From contig JAFMVE010000021.1 of assembly GCA_025499705.1 (NCBI GenBank), positions 1-64,000 on the forward strand: a stretch of DNA of 64,000 nucleotides, given 5' to 3'. Positions 46,538 through 56,164 of the stretch are shown here, piece by piece; position 1 is the first letter of the stretch; every line of letters starts with the position of its first letter. The stretch comes from Carboxylicivirga caseinilyticus. Lineage in GTDB: Bacteria; Bacteroidota; Bacteroidia; Bacteroidales; Marinilabiliaceae. The notes below the pieces were generated by a model. That model was not told where the DNA came from. It ran no database searches and saw only the letters and a program-made list of their open reading frames with translations. Position numbers and translations under genes: made by a program.

Positions 46538-49500
46538 TTATAATGTTAGATTCACACCAACATTCACCATACTGTTTTGTGGATATTGTAAACCATTCGG
46601 ATCCATCACTTCCGGTTCAACACCAACATCCTTCAAGTTATCCAATGAGAATAGGTTATAAGTACTTACATATACTCTCAGATTTTGTACACCTACTTTA
46701 GTAACTAAATCTTTAGGAAGAGTATATCCTAATTCCATTGTACGAAGTCTTAGGTAGCGAACATTTGTTAACCAGAAAGTAGATTGCTTATTGTAGTTAC
46801 TATGACCACCTTTGTTATAGCGTAATGCCGGATATTTACCTGCAATCCATTCACTATTGATATCGTATGGATCTGCACGATGCCATCTGTCATTGTAGAA
46901 GTCAGACAATAATGCGCCTTCATTCTGATATGGCCAACGCATTTCCCAGTTTCTGTTATATGAATACATGGCTCCTCCTGAGAAATCAGCTCTGAAGTCA
47001 AATCCTTTATAGGTTAACAATAAGTTAAATCCATAATTTAGTATTGGGTTTTGATCTCTTGCATAACCAATTGGGCGTTCATCACGACCATCAATAAGTC
47101 CATCGCCATTGACATCCTTGTAGATAATATCTCCTGGAAGTAAACTAGTGTTTCCTTGTCCGTCAATATCAACCGTATAGTTGTTAATTTCATCCATTGA
47201 CTGAAACTGACCAATAGCCTCATAACCCCAGAAAGTGCCTGTCCAACGATCTTCACCAGATGATCTGTAATGCTCCCATGAGTTACCCCAACGAGGTTTG
47301 TATGATTCAAGGAATCTATTTCTAGCATATGAGATATTTCCACCAACTGAATATTTAAGATCACCTGCTTTACCATCGTATGATAATGAGATTTCAGCTC
47401 CCATGGTTGCATCACTATTAACATTCTCTTGAGGTAAAGTGTAACCGATTTCAGCAGGCGTCAAAACATCATACTTTAGTCCTTTTAATCCATCACGTTT
47501 TCGATAGAAATAATCAACTGTACCATTTAATCGACTGTTCATCAAAGAGAAATCAACACCAATATCTGAAATCTTAGAAGTATACCAGCTAATATTAGTA
47601 ATAGGCACACCTTTATCACGAGAACCTGCTACAACAGTACCATCCATAACCGTAGTTACAGAATTATAATTATAACCTGTCATATAGTCAAATGCACCAA
47701 TACCAACATTATCATCTCCTAACTCACCATAAGAAGCACGCAGTTTAATATCAAGAGAAGAATCGCCAATCAGATTTTTCGCAAAATTCTCTTCTGTAAT
47801 TCTCCATCCAACTGATGCAGAAGGGAAGAATCCCCAACGTTTATTATCAGCAAACTTCCATGATGCATCGCGGCGACCTGCCACCTCAACATAGTACTTA
47901 TTGGCATAGTTATAATTTGCACGACCTACATATCCAATACGAGCAGACTCCCAGTCAGAATCATTGTATGTATCCATATCAGCAAAATATAACAGCGGCA
48001 ATGCATTTGTCTTTGGAACAGCATGTACCCAAATATCCAATTCTCTGCGCTCAATACGCTCAGCCACAAAAGTTGCTGCTACATTATGCTTACCAAAATC
48101 ACGAATATAATTTAACTGTCCTTGATATACCTGTTCAATATTTTTATGAGTTCCACGCTCTCTCCATGGGTTTTGCATACTGAAGGTCACATCATATTGT
48201 TCTCCTTCAGGACGATCAGGATAATAAGAGTAAGCCTCATAAGTATACTCATGACCATTCATAACACGATCAGCATAATAGTATGAATACATACCTTTGG
48301 CTGTCAAACCTTTTACCGGAAATTCATATTCGCCAGTAAAATTTAATTGCATTACACGCCAGTCTTCAGTCCAGTATCCTGAATCCTTTTTATTCAACAA
48401 AGCCCAATTGGTATCGTTATGGCCAATATTATTAATGTACATTGGGTTATCATTGGCATAAGGACGATCCATTGGAGTATTGCGGAATAAAGCAAAACGA
48501 GGTGCCCAATAATCATCACCTCCAGGAACACCTGGATTATCACGAGTTTCAATACGTCCATTGATGTTTGCCCCAACTTTTAATCTCTTGGCAATTTGAG
48601 CATTTACATTCGATTGAATATTCTGACGATTAAAGGTAAATTCACGTCCTAAAACCGAATTCTGATGAAGTTTTGTATAAGACAAATAGTAATCAATCTT
48701 ATCAGAACCACCTGAAGTACTAACATTAACTGAATTTTGAGGAGCATTCGGTTGAATAATAAAATCATACCAATCAAAACTTTGATAACCAGGTTCAGTT
48801 CCTGCCTTCCACTTAGCCAACTCTTCAGGGCTAAGTACATTATTTACAGACCTTCCATCATTAATATCAGCTTCAACCTTACCTAATTGCCATTCATATG
48901 CATTGGTTGTTTTTGGAAAACGAGACCAGTTTTGCCAGCCATAGTAAGCATTAACGTTAATAGTATTGCTCTCACCTTTTTTACCGCTTTTTGTTGTTAC
49001 TACAATAACTCCATTGGCAGCACGCACACCATAAATAGCAGCAGAAGCATCTTTCAAAACAGTAATACTTTCAATATCGTTTGGAGATATGTTATTGAAC
49101 TGACCGGCATCCTTTTGAATACCATCGATAACATAAAGAGGTTCTCCCATGTTACGAATAGAAATAGTAGCTGAAGCTCCCGGACGGCCATCAGGCATAC
49201 GGAAACTAACCCCAGCAATTTTACCGGCTAACGCAGAACTTACAGTGGCAGCAGGAACTGCCTCTAAATCCTTTGCACCCACACTTGAAATTGCACCAGT
49301 TAATGACCCCTTCTTCTGAGTACCATAACCAACTGCGATTACTTCGTTCAATCCAATGCTGGATTCCTGCATTACGACACTAATCGATGTTCGACCTGCA
49401 ACATTTTCTTCAACAGTTTCCATCCCTATAAAAGAGAAAACCAAAACACCATCACTAGGAATACCTTGTAATGAATAATTACCATCAATATCTGAGATGG

Positions 49501-49648
49501 TACCATTACTGGTAGATCCTTTTAATAGAATTGAGACTCCGGGAACAGGATCTCCCATAGAGTCTTCAATCTTCCCTGCCACTGTCACCGTCTGGGCCAA
49601 TAACCCAATCGGTACCATAAGTAGCAATAGAAAAAAGATTTTTTTCAT
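46538..49648 (-). CDS. SusC/RagA-family TonB-dependent outer-membrane glycan importer
   Basis: A 1036-residue TonB-linked outer-membrane protein. Signal peptide (1-18, ending LLAQT), CarboxypepD_reg-like domain (about 20-98, KIEDSMGDPVPGVSILLKG), the SusC signature VAVGYGTQKKGSLTGAISS, a plug (about 110-225, with PLYVIDGIQKD and ITVLKDASAAIYGVRAANG) and a C-terminal 22-strand barrel. There is no N-terminal STN signalling domain, so it does not control an anti-sigma factor. Control is expected to come from the divergent hybrid two-component protein at 49892. It is the first gene of the PUL operon; its promoter must lie in 49649-49891. Confidence 0.95.
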   Translation of the reverse strand: MKKIFFLLLLMVPIGLLAQTVTVAGKIEDSMGDPVPGVSILLKGSTSNGTISDIDGNYSLQGIPSDGVLVFSFIGMETVEENVAGRTSISVVMQESSIGLNEVIAVGYGTQKKGSLTGAISSVGAKDLEAVPAATVSSALAGKIAGVSFRMPDGRPGASATISIRNMGEPLYVIDGIQKDAGQFNNISPNDIESITVLKDASAAIYGVRAANGVIVVTTKSGKKGESNTINVNAYYGWQNWSRFPKTTNAYEWQLGKVEADINDGRSVNNVLSPEELAKWKAGTEPGYQSFDWYDFIIQPNAPQNSVNVSTSGGSDKIDYYLSYTKLHQNSVLGREFTFNRQNIQSNVNAQIAKRLKVGANINGRIETRDNPGVPGGDDYWAPRFALFRNTPMDRPYANDNPMYINNIGHNDTNWALLNKKDSGYWTEDWRVMQLNFTGEYEFPVKGLTAKGMYSYYYADRVMNGHEYTYEAYSYYPDRPEGEQYDVTFSMQNPWRERGTHKNIEQVYQGQLNYIRDFGKHNVAATFVAERIERRELDIWVHAVPKTNALPLLYFADMDTYNDSDWESARIGYVGRANYNYANKYYVEVAGRRDASWKFADNKRWGFFPSASVGWRITEENFAKNLIGDSSLDIKLRASYGELGDDNVGIGAFDYMTGYNYNSVTTVMDGTVVAGSRDKGVPITNISWYTSKISDIGVDFSLMNSRLNGTVDYFYRKRDGLKGLKYDVLTPAEIGYTLPQENVNSDATMGAEISLSYDGKAGDLKYSVGGNISYARNRFLESYKPRWGNSWEHYRSSGEDRWTGTFWGYEAIGQFQSMDEINNYTVDIDGQGNTSLLPGDIIYKDVNGDGLIDGRDERPIGYARDQNPILNYGFNLLLTYKGFDFRADFSGGAMYSYNRNWEMRWPYQNEGALLSDFYNDRWHRADPYDINSEWIAGKYPALRYNKGGHSNYNKQSTFWLTNVRYLRLRTMELGYTLPKDLVTKVGVQNLRVYVSTYNLFSLDNLKDVGVEPEVMDPNGLQYPQNSMVNVGVNLTL

Positions 49649-49891
49649 AATTAATGAATTTGAGTTTATTTAAAACACGTTTTTTAAATCGGGGAACAAT
49701 ACTCTCCCACGATTCAAAGGAAGCTTCAATAAAGAGAATGGCCTGCTATGTTTTAACCAAACAATACAATTTTCCGGTCAAACCTTAAAATGTCTTAAAA
49801 ACGAAATATTTAAGCCTATTCTGTTTCATTTTATGACCAATATTTTTCATTTAATTCAGGTATTTTATACCTTATTGTTACATTATTTTGA

Positions 49892-52800
49892 ATGCAACGA
49901 ATTAGTATTTTCATGAAAATTCCAATTATTAATAAAAGGTATCTACTGTTTTTTTGGCTTGTATATTCAGCTGTTTCTGCTTTTGCTGATGCTCACAAGA
50001 TGACATTCAGAAAATACCAGGTAAATAACGGACTATCAGAAAATTCTGTCCAGTGCATTCTTCAGGACAGACAAGGCTTTATGTGGTTTGGAACCAAAGA
50101 TGGACTTAATAAATACAATGGTTATGAATTTAAAGTATTTAAAAACGATCCTTTAAATCCTAATTCCCTTGGCAATAATTTTATTAGATCTCTTTATCAG
50201 GATAATGAGGGTAATATTTGGGTTGGAACTGATCAACGCCTTTATATATTAAATACTCAAACCGAAACATTTAGTCTGTTTGATATAAAAACTGAAAATG
50301 GCACAAATATTAATAGTACCATCACCTCTATCGTTGCAGAAGACAAAAACACAATATGGATTGGAACCGCAACTCAAGGTGTATTCGTTTATGATATTCA
50401 AGCAGGTAAATTAAATCAATACCTTAAAGGTAGCGATTCCTCTACCTTACACTCTAATCTTATTTGGCGCATTTATAAAGATGCGTCTAACACTGTTTGG
50501 ATTGGCACTCGTAACGGACTAAGCAGATATTATAAGGAAACAAACAGTTTTGTGACATATGGGTCACGTGAAAATCCTGAATATATTGATGACCCTGAGA
50601 TACTTTCTATTTATGAAGATTCCGATGGAATAATCTGGCTTGGAACCTGGTCCGGAGGTCTTGTTAAGTACAATAAATCAACCAACACATTTAAACATTA
50701 TTTCGGAAAGTCAGACAAAAACTATGTCACTCATATCAGAAGCATTCTTGAGTATCGTAAGAATGAACTACTTATTGGGTCGGATGACGGCCTCTATTTG
50801 CTAAACAAATCAACCGAAGAATATCAGCGATTGGATGACCAACGTGATCCTAACAGCCTAAGTGATCAGAATGTGTATTCATTTTATAAAGATAAAGAAG
50901 GCGGAATCTGGATCGGAACTTATTTTGGTGGAGTTAATTATATGTCGGCTAATAGTACCATTATTGAACATTATTACCCAAGTTATAAAAGCAACTCCCT
51001 GTCGGGAAAGGCGGTCAGTCAGTTTTTAGAAGATGAAAATGGAAATCTATGGATTGCCACAGAAGATGGAGGCTTAAACTTTTTTGACACTAAAAACAAA
51101 AGTTTTAAAACCTACCTCTCGGGCGAAAAAGGCAAGTTTCTAAGCTACCATAATCTTCATGCTCTTACCTTTTATAGGGATAAGCTTTGGATCGGAACTT
51201 TTTCCCGAGGTTTGGATGTGCTTAATCTCGAAAAGCAAACTTTCAATAACTATCAGTACAGCTCAACCGACTCAGCTACCATTGATGATAACTGTGTTTT
51301 TTCACTATTTAAAAGTTCGAACAATGACCTGTATGTGGGTACACCATTTGGATTAAGTAAATTCAATAGTGATAAAAACAACTTCGAAAGAATAAAGCAG
51401 GTAAGAGGCTTTGTTTACGATATTATCGAAGATTATATGGGTAACCTTTGGATTGGTTGTTATGGAGAAGGCATTTACCGATACAACAGGCAAAACCAGA
51501 GCTGGACACATTTTGTTCATGAACACGGCAATCCCAATTCACTTTGTCACAACAAAATAATAGACATTTACGAAGACGAAAAACATCGTTTATGGTTTGC
51601 CAGTGAAGGAGGTGGATTAAGCAAATACAACTACGATACGCAAGACTTTACCACCATCAACCGGAGTAAAAATCTACCCAACGATGTTGTTTATGGAATA
51701 CTCGACGATAAATATGGTAATATATGGGCAAGCACCAATAAGGGTATTTCTAAAATCAATCCGGTAACACTGGAAATATCAACCCTTACTCAGGAAGATG
51801 GATTACAAAGCAACCAGTTTAACTACCGTTCCAGTTTTAAAGCTTCTGACGGAAAATTTTATTTTGGCGGCATTAATGGTTTTAATGCATTTTATCCTGA
51901 TCAAATCAAAGACAACAGTTATATCCCGCCGGTTCATATCACCAATTTCGAACTTTTGGAAGTAGATCAACCGCTTAAAGCTGATTCAGCCTTTAATACC
52001 GATTTTAATATCCGAAAGAAAATAGTTCTCAATCATGATCAGGCTTCTTTCAGAATTAGTTTCGTGAGTTTAAGTTTCCAGGCTCAGGAAAAAAATCAGT
52101 ATGCCTATTTTATGGAGAATCTTAACACCAGATGGGTAGAAATAGGAAACCAACGTCAGGTATCATACATAAATCTTGCTCCGGGAGAATATACTTTCAG
52201 GGTAAAAGGTTCGAATAACAATGAAAAATGGAATCCCAAAGAAGACTTCTTAAGTGTTATTATTCTTCCTCCCTGGTGGAAAACCAAAACCGCCTATTTT
52301 ATGTATTTCCTGCTAATAATGGGTGTGACTTATTCTATTTTCAGATATTATCTGAACATTGTTCGACTACGACAAAGAATTAAACTGGAAGAATTTCAAA
52401 ATGAAAAAGAGAAGGAGATTTACACATCAAAAATCAATTTCTTTACCAATATTGCACATGAAATACGTACGCCTGTTAGCCTGATTCGTGCACCTCTTGA
52501 CAGTATTCTGGCTTCGAAAGAAGGTAGTGCCGAAACAAAGGAAAACCTTTCCGTTATTAACAAAAACACTGAAAGACTTATCAACCTTGTTAATCAATTG
52601 CTTGATTTCCGGAAGATTGAAAAAGACACCTATTCTATTGAAGTCTCTAAAGTAGATCTGAATCAATTAATTACAGACACATGTTATCGATTTACACCCG
52701 CTGCAAAAAAAAGAAACATTCAATTATCCTCCCATATACCTGATAAAACAATTACCATTGATGCAGATAAAGATGGAATTACGAAAATTATAAGTAACCT

Positions 52801-53962
52801 GATTACCAACGCCCTTAAATTTACTAACTCTTTAATCACTGTTGAACTTGAAACAAACCACGTTCAGAATAAAGTGCGTGTAAAAGTTTCGGATGATGGA
52901 CCCGGCATTGATGAACAATACAGAGAAAAAGTATTTGAACCTTTCTATCAGATTGACAAGGATATTAAAGATGATAGAAAATTTGGTACTGGTATCGGTT
53001 TAGCTTTATCAAAACAATTAGTTGAACGACATAAAGGGAAGATATATATTGAAAGCAATTCAAAAAATGGCTGCACCTTTATTGTTGAACTAAATACCCA
53101 ACTATCCTTGCCTTCTAATGACTTCAAGGAACCAGAAAAAGCCATTGATGAGAAAGAAGTAAAACAGAGTGCAGCTATGATTGACTTTGGAAGCAGATCA
53201 CAACAAACTATTATGGTAGTTGAGGATAATGAGGATCTGTTGAAATTTCTCAAAAACAATCTAAAGAGCGAATTCAATGTTTTAACTGCATTAAATGGCA
53301 AAATAGCACTGGATATCATTGAAGAAAATGCCATTGATTTAATTGTTAGTGATATTGTAATGCCAGAAGTTGGTGGATTAGAGTTGGTTGAAAAAATAAG
53401 ATCAAATCAACAATACAGCCACATACCCATTATTATTCTTTCTGCCCGAACCAATCTCGATACTAAAGTTGATGGTCTGGATCTGGGAGCCGAAAGTTAT
53501 ATTGAAAAACCTTTTTCCATAGAGTTTTTGAAAGCTCAGATTAAAAGTTTATTGGCTAACCGTGCGCGATTAATAGAAAAGTTTGCCCAATCGCCTTTTA
53601 TTCCATACGGAAGTATTGCAACCAATAAGAAAGACGAAGAATTTATTGAAAAACTAAATCAGGACATAGAACTTCACCTTACAGATCCTGAGTATAACAT
53701 TGAAAGTATAGCCTCAACCTTATCGATGAGCCGCTCGAACCTGCAAAGGAAGATCAAAGGTTTAACCGACATGACACCAAATGATTATGTACGTGTCTAT
53801 CGTTTGAAAAAAGCGGCTAATTTAATTACAAGTGGTGAGTATCGAATTAATGAGGTATGTTACCTGGTGGGCTTCAACAGTCCATCGTATTTCTCAAAAT
53901 GTTTTAAAAAGCAATTCGGAGCTCTGCCCAAAGATTTTGTAAAAGACAATAATCAAGCATAA
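49892..53962 (+). CDS. Hybrid two-component system regulator (HTCS) of the PUL
   Basis: A 1356-residue one-protein sensor and regulator. Signal/anchor (about 1-34), then two seven-bladed Reg_prop propellers (about 38-740, repeats such as DRQGFMWFGTKDGLNKYNG), a Y_Y_Y domain (about 745-800) and a membrane helix near 805-828. HisKA has His856 in FTNIAHEIRTPVSL. HATPase has ISNLITNALKFT, VSDDGPGID and GTGIGLALSK. A receiver domain has Asp1154 in LIVSDIVMPE, and an AraC-type helix-turn-helix ends the protein (about 1255-1352, SMSRSNLQRKIKG and VGFNSPSYFSKCFKKQFG). The periplasmic part should bind an oligosaccharide of the target glycan and switch on the divergent susC operon. A start at the eighth codon (MKIPIINKRY) is possible. 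Confidence 0.95.
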   Translation: MQRISIFMKIPIINKRYLLFFWLVYSAVSAFADAHKMTFRKYQVNNGLSENSVQCILQDRQGFMWFGTKDGLNKYNGYEFKVFKNDPLNPNSLGNNFIRSLYQDNEGNIWVGTDQRLYILNTQTETFSLFDIKTENGTNINSTITSIVAEDKNTIWIGTATQGVFVYDIQAGKLNQYLKGSDSSTLHSNLIWRIYKDASNTVWIGTRNGLSRYYKETNSFVTYGSRENPEYIDDPEILSIYEDSDGIIWLGTWSGGLVKYNKSTNTFKHYFGKSDKNYVTHIRSILEYRKNELLIGSDDGLYLLNKSTEEYQRLDDQRDPNSLSDQNVYSFYKDKEGGIWIGTYFGGVNYMSANSTIIEHYYPSYKSNSLSGKAVSQFLEDENGNLWIATEDGGLNFFDTKNKSFKTYLSGEKGKFLSYHNLHALTFYRDKLWIGTFSRGLDVLNLEKQTFNNYQYSSTDSATIDDNCVFSLFKSSNNDLYVGTPFGLSKFNSDKNNFERIKQVRGFVYDIIEDYMGNLWIGCYGEGIYRYNRQNQSWTHFVHEHGNPNSLCHNKIIDIYEDEKHRLWFASEGGGLSKYNYDTQDFTTINRSKNLPNDVVYGILDDKYGNIWASTNKGISKINPVTLEISTLTQEDGLQSNQFNYRSSFKASDGKFYFGGINGFNAFYPDQIKDNSYIPPVHITNFELLEVDQPLKADSAFNTDFNIRKKIVLNHDQASFRISFVSLSFQAQEKNQYAYFMENLNTRWVEIGNQRQVSYINLAPGEYTFRVKGSNNNEKWNPKEDFLSVIILPPWWKTKTAYFMYFLLIMGVTYSIFRYYLNIVRLRQRIKLEEFQNEKEKEIYTSKINFFTNIAHEIRTPVSLIRAPLDSILASKEGSAETKENLSVINKNTERLINLVNQLLDFRKIEKDTYSIEVSKVDLNQLITDTCYRFTPAAKKRNIQLSSHIPDKTITIDADKDGITKIISNLITNALKFTNSLITVELETNHVQNKVRVKVSDDGPGIDEQYREKVFEPFYQIDKDIKDDRKFGTGIGLALSKQLVERHKGKIYIESNSKNGCTFIVELNTQLSLPSNDFKEPEKAIDEKEVKQSAAMIDFGSRSQQTIMVVEDNEDLLKFLKNNLKSEFNVLTALNGKIALDIIEENAIDLIVSDIVMPEVGGLELVEKIRSNQQYSHIPIIILSARTNLDTKVDGLDLGAESYIEKPFSIEFLKAQIKSLLANRARLIEKFAQSPFIPYGSIATNKKDEEFIEKLNQDIELHLTDPEYNIESIASTLSMSRSNLQRKIKGLTDMTPNDYVRVYRLKKAANLITSGEYRINEVCYLVGFNSPSYFSKCFKKQFGALPKDFVKDNNQA

Positions 53963-54002
53963 AAAATCAGCCGGTTTGACCATTATCAAACCGGCTAATT
54001 TT
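53963..54002. terminator. Bidirectional terminator between HTCS and modA
   Basis: AGCCGGTTTGA (53969-53979) and TCAAACCGGCT (53986-53996) form a perfect 11-bp stem with a 6-nt loop. T tracts lie on both sides (AATTTTCTATTTTTT on plus, GATTTTTTATG on minus). It serves both convergent genes. Confidence 0.88.
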
Positions 54003-54791
54003 CTATTTTTTGAATCCAAACTTTTGCCAGATCATCAATGTCTCATCTGAATTCAAAAATTCATAAAAATCAATTGCTGCTAGTTTTGCATTACAAACAC
54101 CGGCAACATAAACAATGGGTTTATGTGTTTCTTCAGGAAAAGTACCTGCAATTTTAACTTTTTTTGATTTCATTGCATCAGTGCGATAAACAATACCCAA
54201 AGGTGCCTCTCCAAGTTCCACCATCATCAGAGCAGACCTGACATCTTTAGAAGGAAGTAACTTATCCTTCAAACCATTATAAACATTAAGATAATCAAGA
54301 GATTGTTTGGCATACCTGCCTGCCGGAACATGCGAGGGATCACCAATGGATAAACGACTCTGTCCCAGCAATGAAACAAAATCAGTTTCGTTATTTATGT
54401 TTAAACTATCTAACTGAGAATTAAGAGGTACAATTAAGACCAATTCATTTGCCGCAATATCAGTTCTTAATTTTTGTTTGATAAAACCCAAACTATCAAC
54501 ATAATCAGCCCACGACTTACTGGCCGACAGAAAGATATCTGCTTCTCCACCTTGTTCTATCTGTCTTGCCAATGTGCCGCTGGATGCCAGATTTAGTTTT
54601 ATTTTAACAGCATTTTCTTTTTGATACAATGTTACAATCTCAGAAAGAACATCAGTTAAACTGGCAGCTGCAAAAACCATTACTTCACCTTGTGCTTCGT
54701 TTTGACTCTTTCCGTTGCTTCCTCCACATGAACTTAAGTAAACTAATACAAAAAGAAACAATACAACCTTTGACATATATTTCATGATCAT
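54003..54791 (-). CDS. modA: Molybdate ABC transporter substrate-binding protein ModA
   Basis: A 262-residue lipoprotein (YLSSC, Cys22) of the periplasmic molybdate-binding family. Oxyanion-binding motifs include VFAAASLTDVLSEI, LASSGTLARQIEQGGEADIF and a later LSIGDPSHVPAGRYA. It captures molybdate or tungstate and hands it to the ModB permease. No modB or modC gene follows; the neighbour is the convergent HTCS behind a terminator. It lies 49 bp downstream of a porin gene, so porin and ModA probably form a two-gene uptake unit. It is likely repressed by the ModE-like protein through the operator array at 56063-56164. Confidence 0.92.
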   Translation of the reverse strand: MIMKYMSKVVLFLFVLVYLSSCGGSNGKSQNEAQGEVMVFAAASLTDVLSEIVTLYQKENAVKIKLNLASSGTLARQIEQGGEADIFLSASKSWADYVDSLGFIKQKLRTDIAANELVLIVPLNSQLDSLNINNETDFVSLLGQSRLSIGDPSHVPAGRYAKQSLDYLNVYNGLKDKLLPSKDVRSALMMVELGEAPLGIVYRTDAMKSKKVKIAGTFPEETHKPIVYVAGVCNAKLAAIDFYEFLNSDETLMIWQKFGFKK

Positions 54792-54840
54792 TCTTTATTA
54801 TTTTAAACTTAATCTGATTATTTATTTATTACAACTTTAA

Positions 54841-56025
54841 CTATAATCTGAATTGAAGAGCCAAACCGGCATAATCTCCAACCCGACTGGCAGCCGATCC
54901 ACTCTGCAGTATATAATGGGCAGACATTTTTAACTTGTCTTTATTTAAGTACCAGTTCACTCCAAGGTCCCATGTTTCATCATTTCCAATTTGTTTAAAT
55001 AACTCTTTTGGACCTTCCCCTTCATAATAATCGTAAGTTATTGTTGGCTCAAGATATTTATTGCCAATAATCAGATTGTAGGAAACACAAAGATGGCCCT
55101 CTGTACCTTTAAAATCATCATACCCATCTGCTGTCCTGCTCATTTTATAATACTCTCCATCTATATGCAATCCAACATAGTCAATCGCAACATCACCTCC
55201 ATAAGTCTTTGTCTGATTGAAATACAGAGACTCATTCAGGTAACCATTATTTTGGTTTGAACCACCAACAGCAACCGAAACTCCTTTACGATTTCTCCAC
55301 TGATTACCAGATAACATATAATTGTATTTGGTTTGTTCGGGTTCACCAAACGAAAACATTAAACGTCCTGTTAAAAGTTGACTCGCATAATCAGGGTTTT
55401 CGAAAGCTTTGGGCTCATACACACCTATCCTGTAATTTATTCCGAATCCATTCCAGTTTTTAAATCCTCCTAATCCGATACCACTTTCAATACCATTGCC
55501 TTTTCCCGTAGAAAAAGAGCGCAAATACCAACAAGCTCTGGTTTTATCAAATCCACTTACAGCCCAGGGTGATGTATTAAATTGTCGACTGGTGGCTGCC
55601 CAGAAATATCCAGCATGAACGTTTAACAGATCACTGTTTTTTAATAATTTGGCAGTAATATAGGCATTCCACACATCAATACCTCCGTAGGATCCTTTGG
55701 TTGAAGAGTAACCATCCTGCCCCAAACGATCGAGCTGAAGTTGAAAACTGTATCCTAAAAACCAATAGGGTTGTCCCTGGGCCCCTGCACGAAATCTGCG
55801 TATCTGAGTATCATTTCGATTCGCATATTCATGATCCTCATCTTTCTCCTGTGAACTATAAGTAGCCCACGTTTCAATCGAAACAATTGGTTTAAAGGCC
55901 TTATCCATGTTAGGTTTTAACCACACTGAAATATCCTTTTCTTCGGATTGGGCATGTACCGCTCCTATCAACAGGTTGCAGGCCAATCCCAGAACTAGTA
56001 CTGAGAAAAATTTAATCTTCTTCAT
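54841..56025 (-). CDS. Outer-membrane porin, oxyanion-type (phosphate-selective porin O/P-like)
   Basis: A 394-residue barrel protein with a signal peptide (residues 1-25, ending AVHAQS). It has long amphipathic strands (RRFRAGAQGQPYWFLGYSFQ and DLLNVHAGYFWAATSRQ) and a terminal aromatic strand (YAGLALQFRL). The overall look is of the porin O/P family. Its position between the ModE-type operator array and modA suggests it admits molybdate across the outer membrane. The family match is moderate; the substrate is inferred from context only. The start codon is 38 bp downstream of the nearest operator copy, so a repressor bound there would block transcription. Confidence 0.75.
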   Translation of the reverse strand: MKKIKFFSVLVLGLACNLLIGAVHAQSEEKDISVWLKPNMDKAFKPIVSIETWATYSSQEKDEDHEYANRNDTQIRRFRAGAQGQPYWFLGYSFQLQLDRLGQDGYSSTKGSYGGIDVWNAYITAKLLKNSDLLNVHAGYFWAATSRQFNTSPWAVSGFDKTRACWYLRSFSTGKGNGIESGIGLGGFKNWNGFGINYRIGVYEPKAFENPDYASQLLTGRLMFSFGEPEQTKYNYMLSGNQWRNRKGVSVAVGGSNQNNGYLNESLYFNQTKTYGGDVAIDYVGLHIDGEYYKMSRTADGYDDFKGTEGHLCVSYNLIIGNKYLEPTITYDYYEGEGPKELFKQIGNDETWDLGVNWYLNKDKLKMSAHYILQSGSAASRVGDYAGLALQFRL

Positions 56026-56062
56026 CCATCTGGTTTTATAGTATTTTGTTAGATTCTGTTTT

Positions 56063-56086
56063 CGTTATTCACAACACCGAATAACG
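56063..56086. promoter_or_regulatory. Candidate ModE operator 1 (perfect palindrome)
   Basis: CGTTATTC-N8-GAATAACG, a perfect 8-bp inverted repeat. The CGTTAT-N12-ATAACG geometry equals what I recall of the E. coli ModE box (CGTTATATA-N6-TATATAACG). It lies 38 bp upstream of the porin start codon. Confidence 0.7.
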
Positions 56087-56100
56087 AGGATTAAAAAAAT

Positions 56101-56124
56101 CATTATTCATTTATCTGAATAACG
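56101..56124. promoter_or_regulatory. Candidate ModE operator 2
   Basis: CATTATTC-N8-GAATAACG, one mismatch from operator 1, same 8-bp spacer, centred 38 bp from it. Confidence 0.65.
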
Positions 56125-56140
56125 ACGTTTAAAAAAAATT

Positions 56141-56164
56141 CTTTATACATTTTTATGAATAACG
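56141..56164. promoter_or_regulatory. Candidate ModE operator 3
   Basis: CTTTATAC-N8-GAATAACG, perfect right half and 6 of 8 in the left half, centred 40 bp from operator 2. It ends at the base before the modE-like stop codon. Confidence 0.55.

Noticed and set aside
47038..47424. 128-codon minus-strand frame within susC, and other overlapping frames at 46.7-49.2 kb
   Set aside because: They are out-of-frame shadows of the SusC barrel region; repetitive Leu/Met/Val content with no domain.
52948..53334. 128-codon minus-strand frame within the HTCS gene
   Set aside because: Antisense to the HATPase and receiver domains, which are intact on the plus strand.
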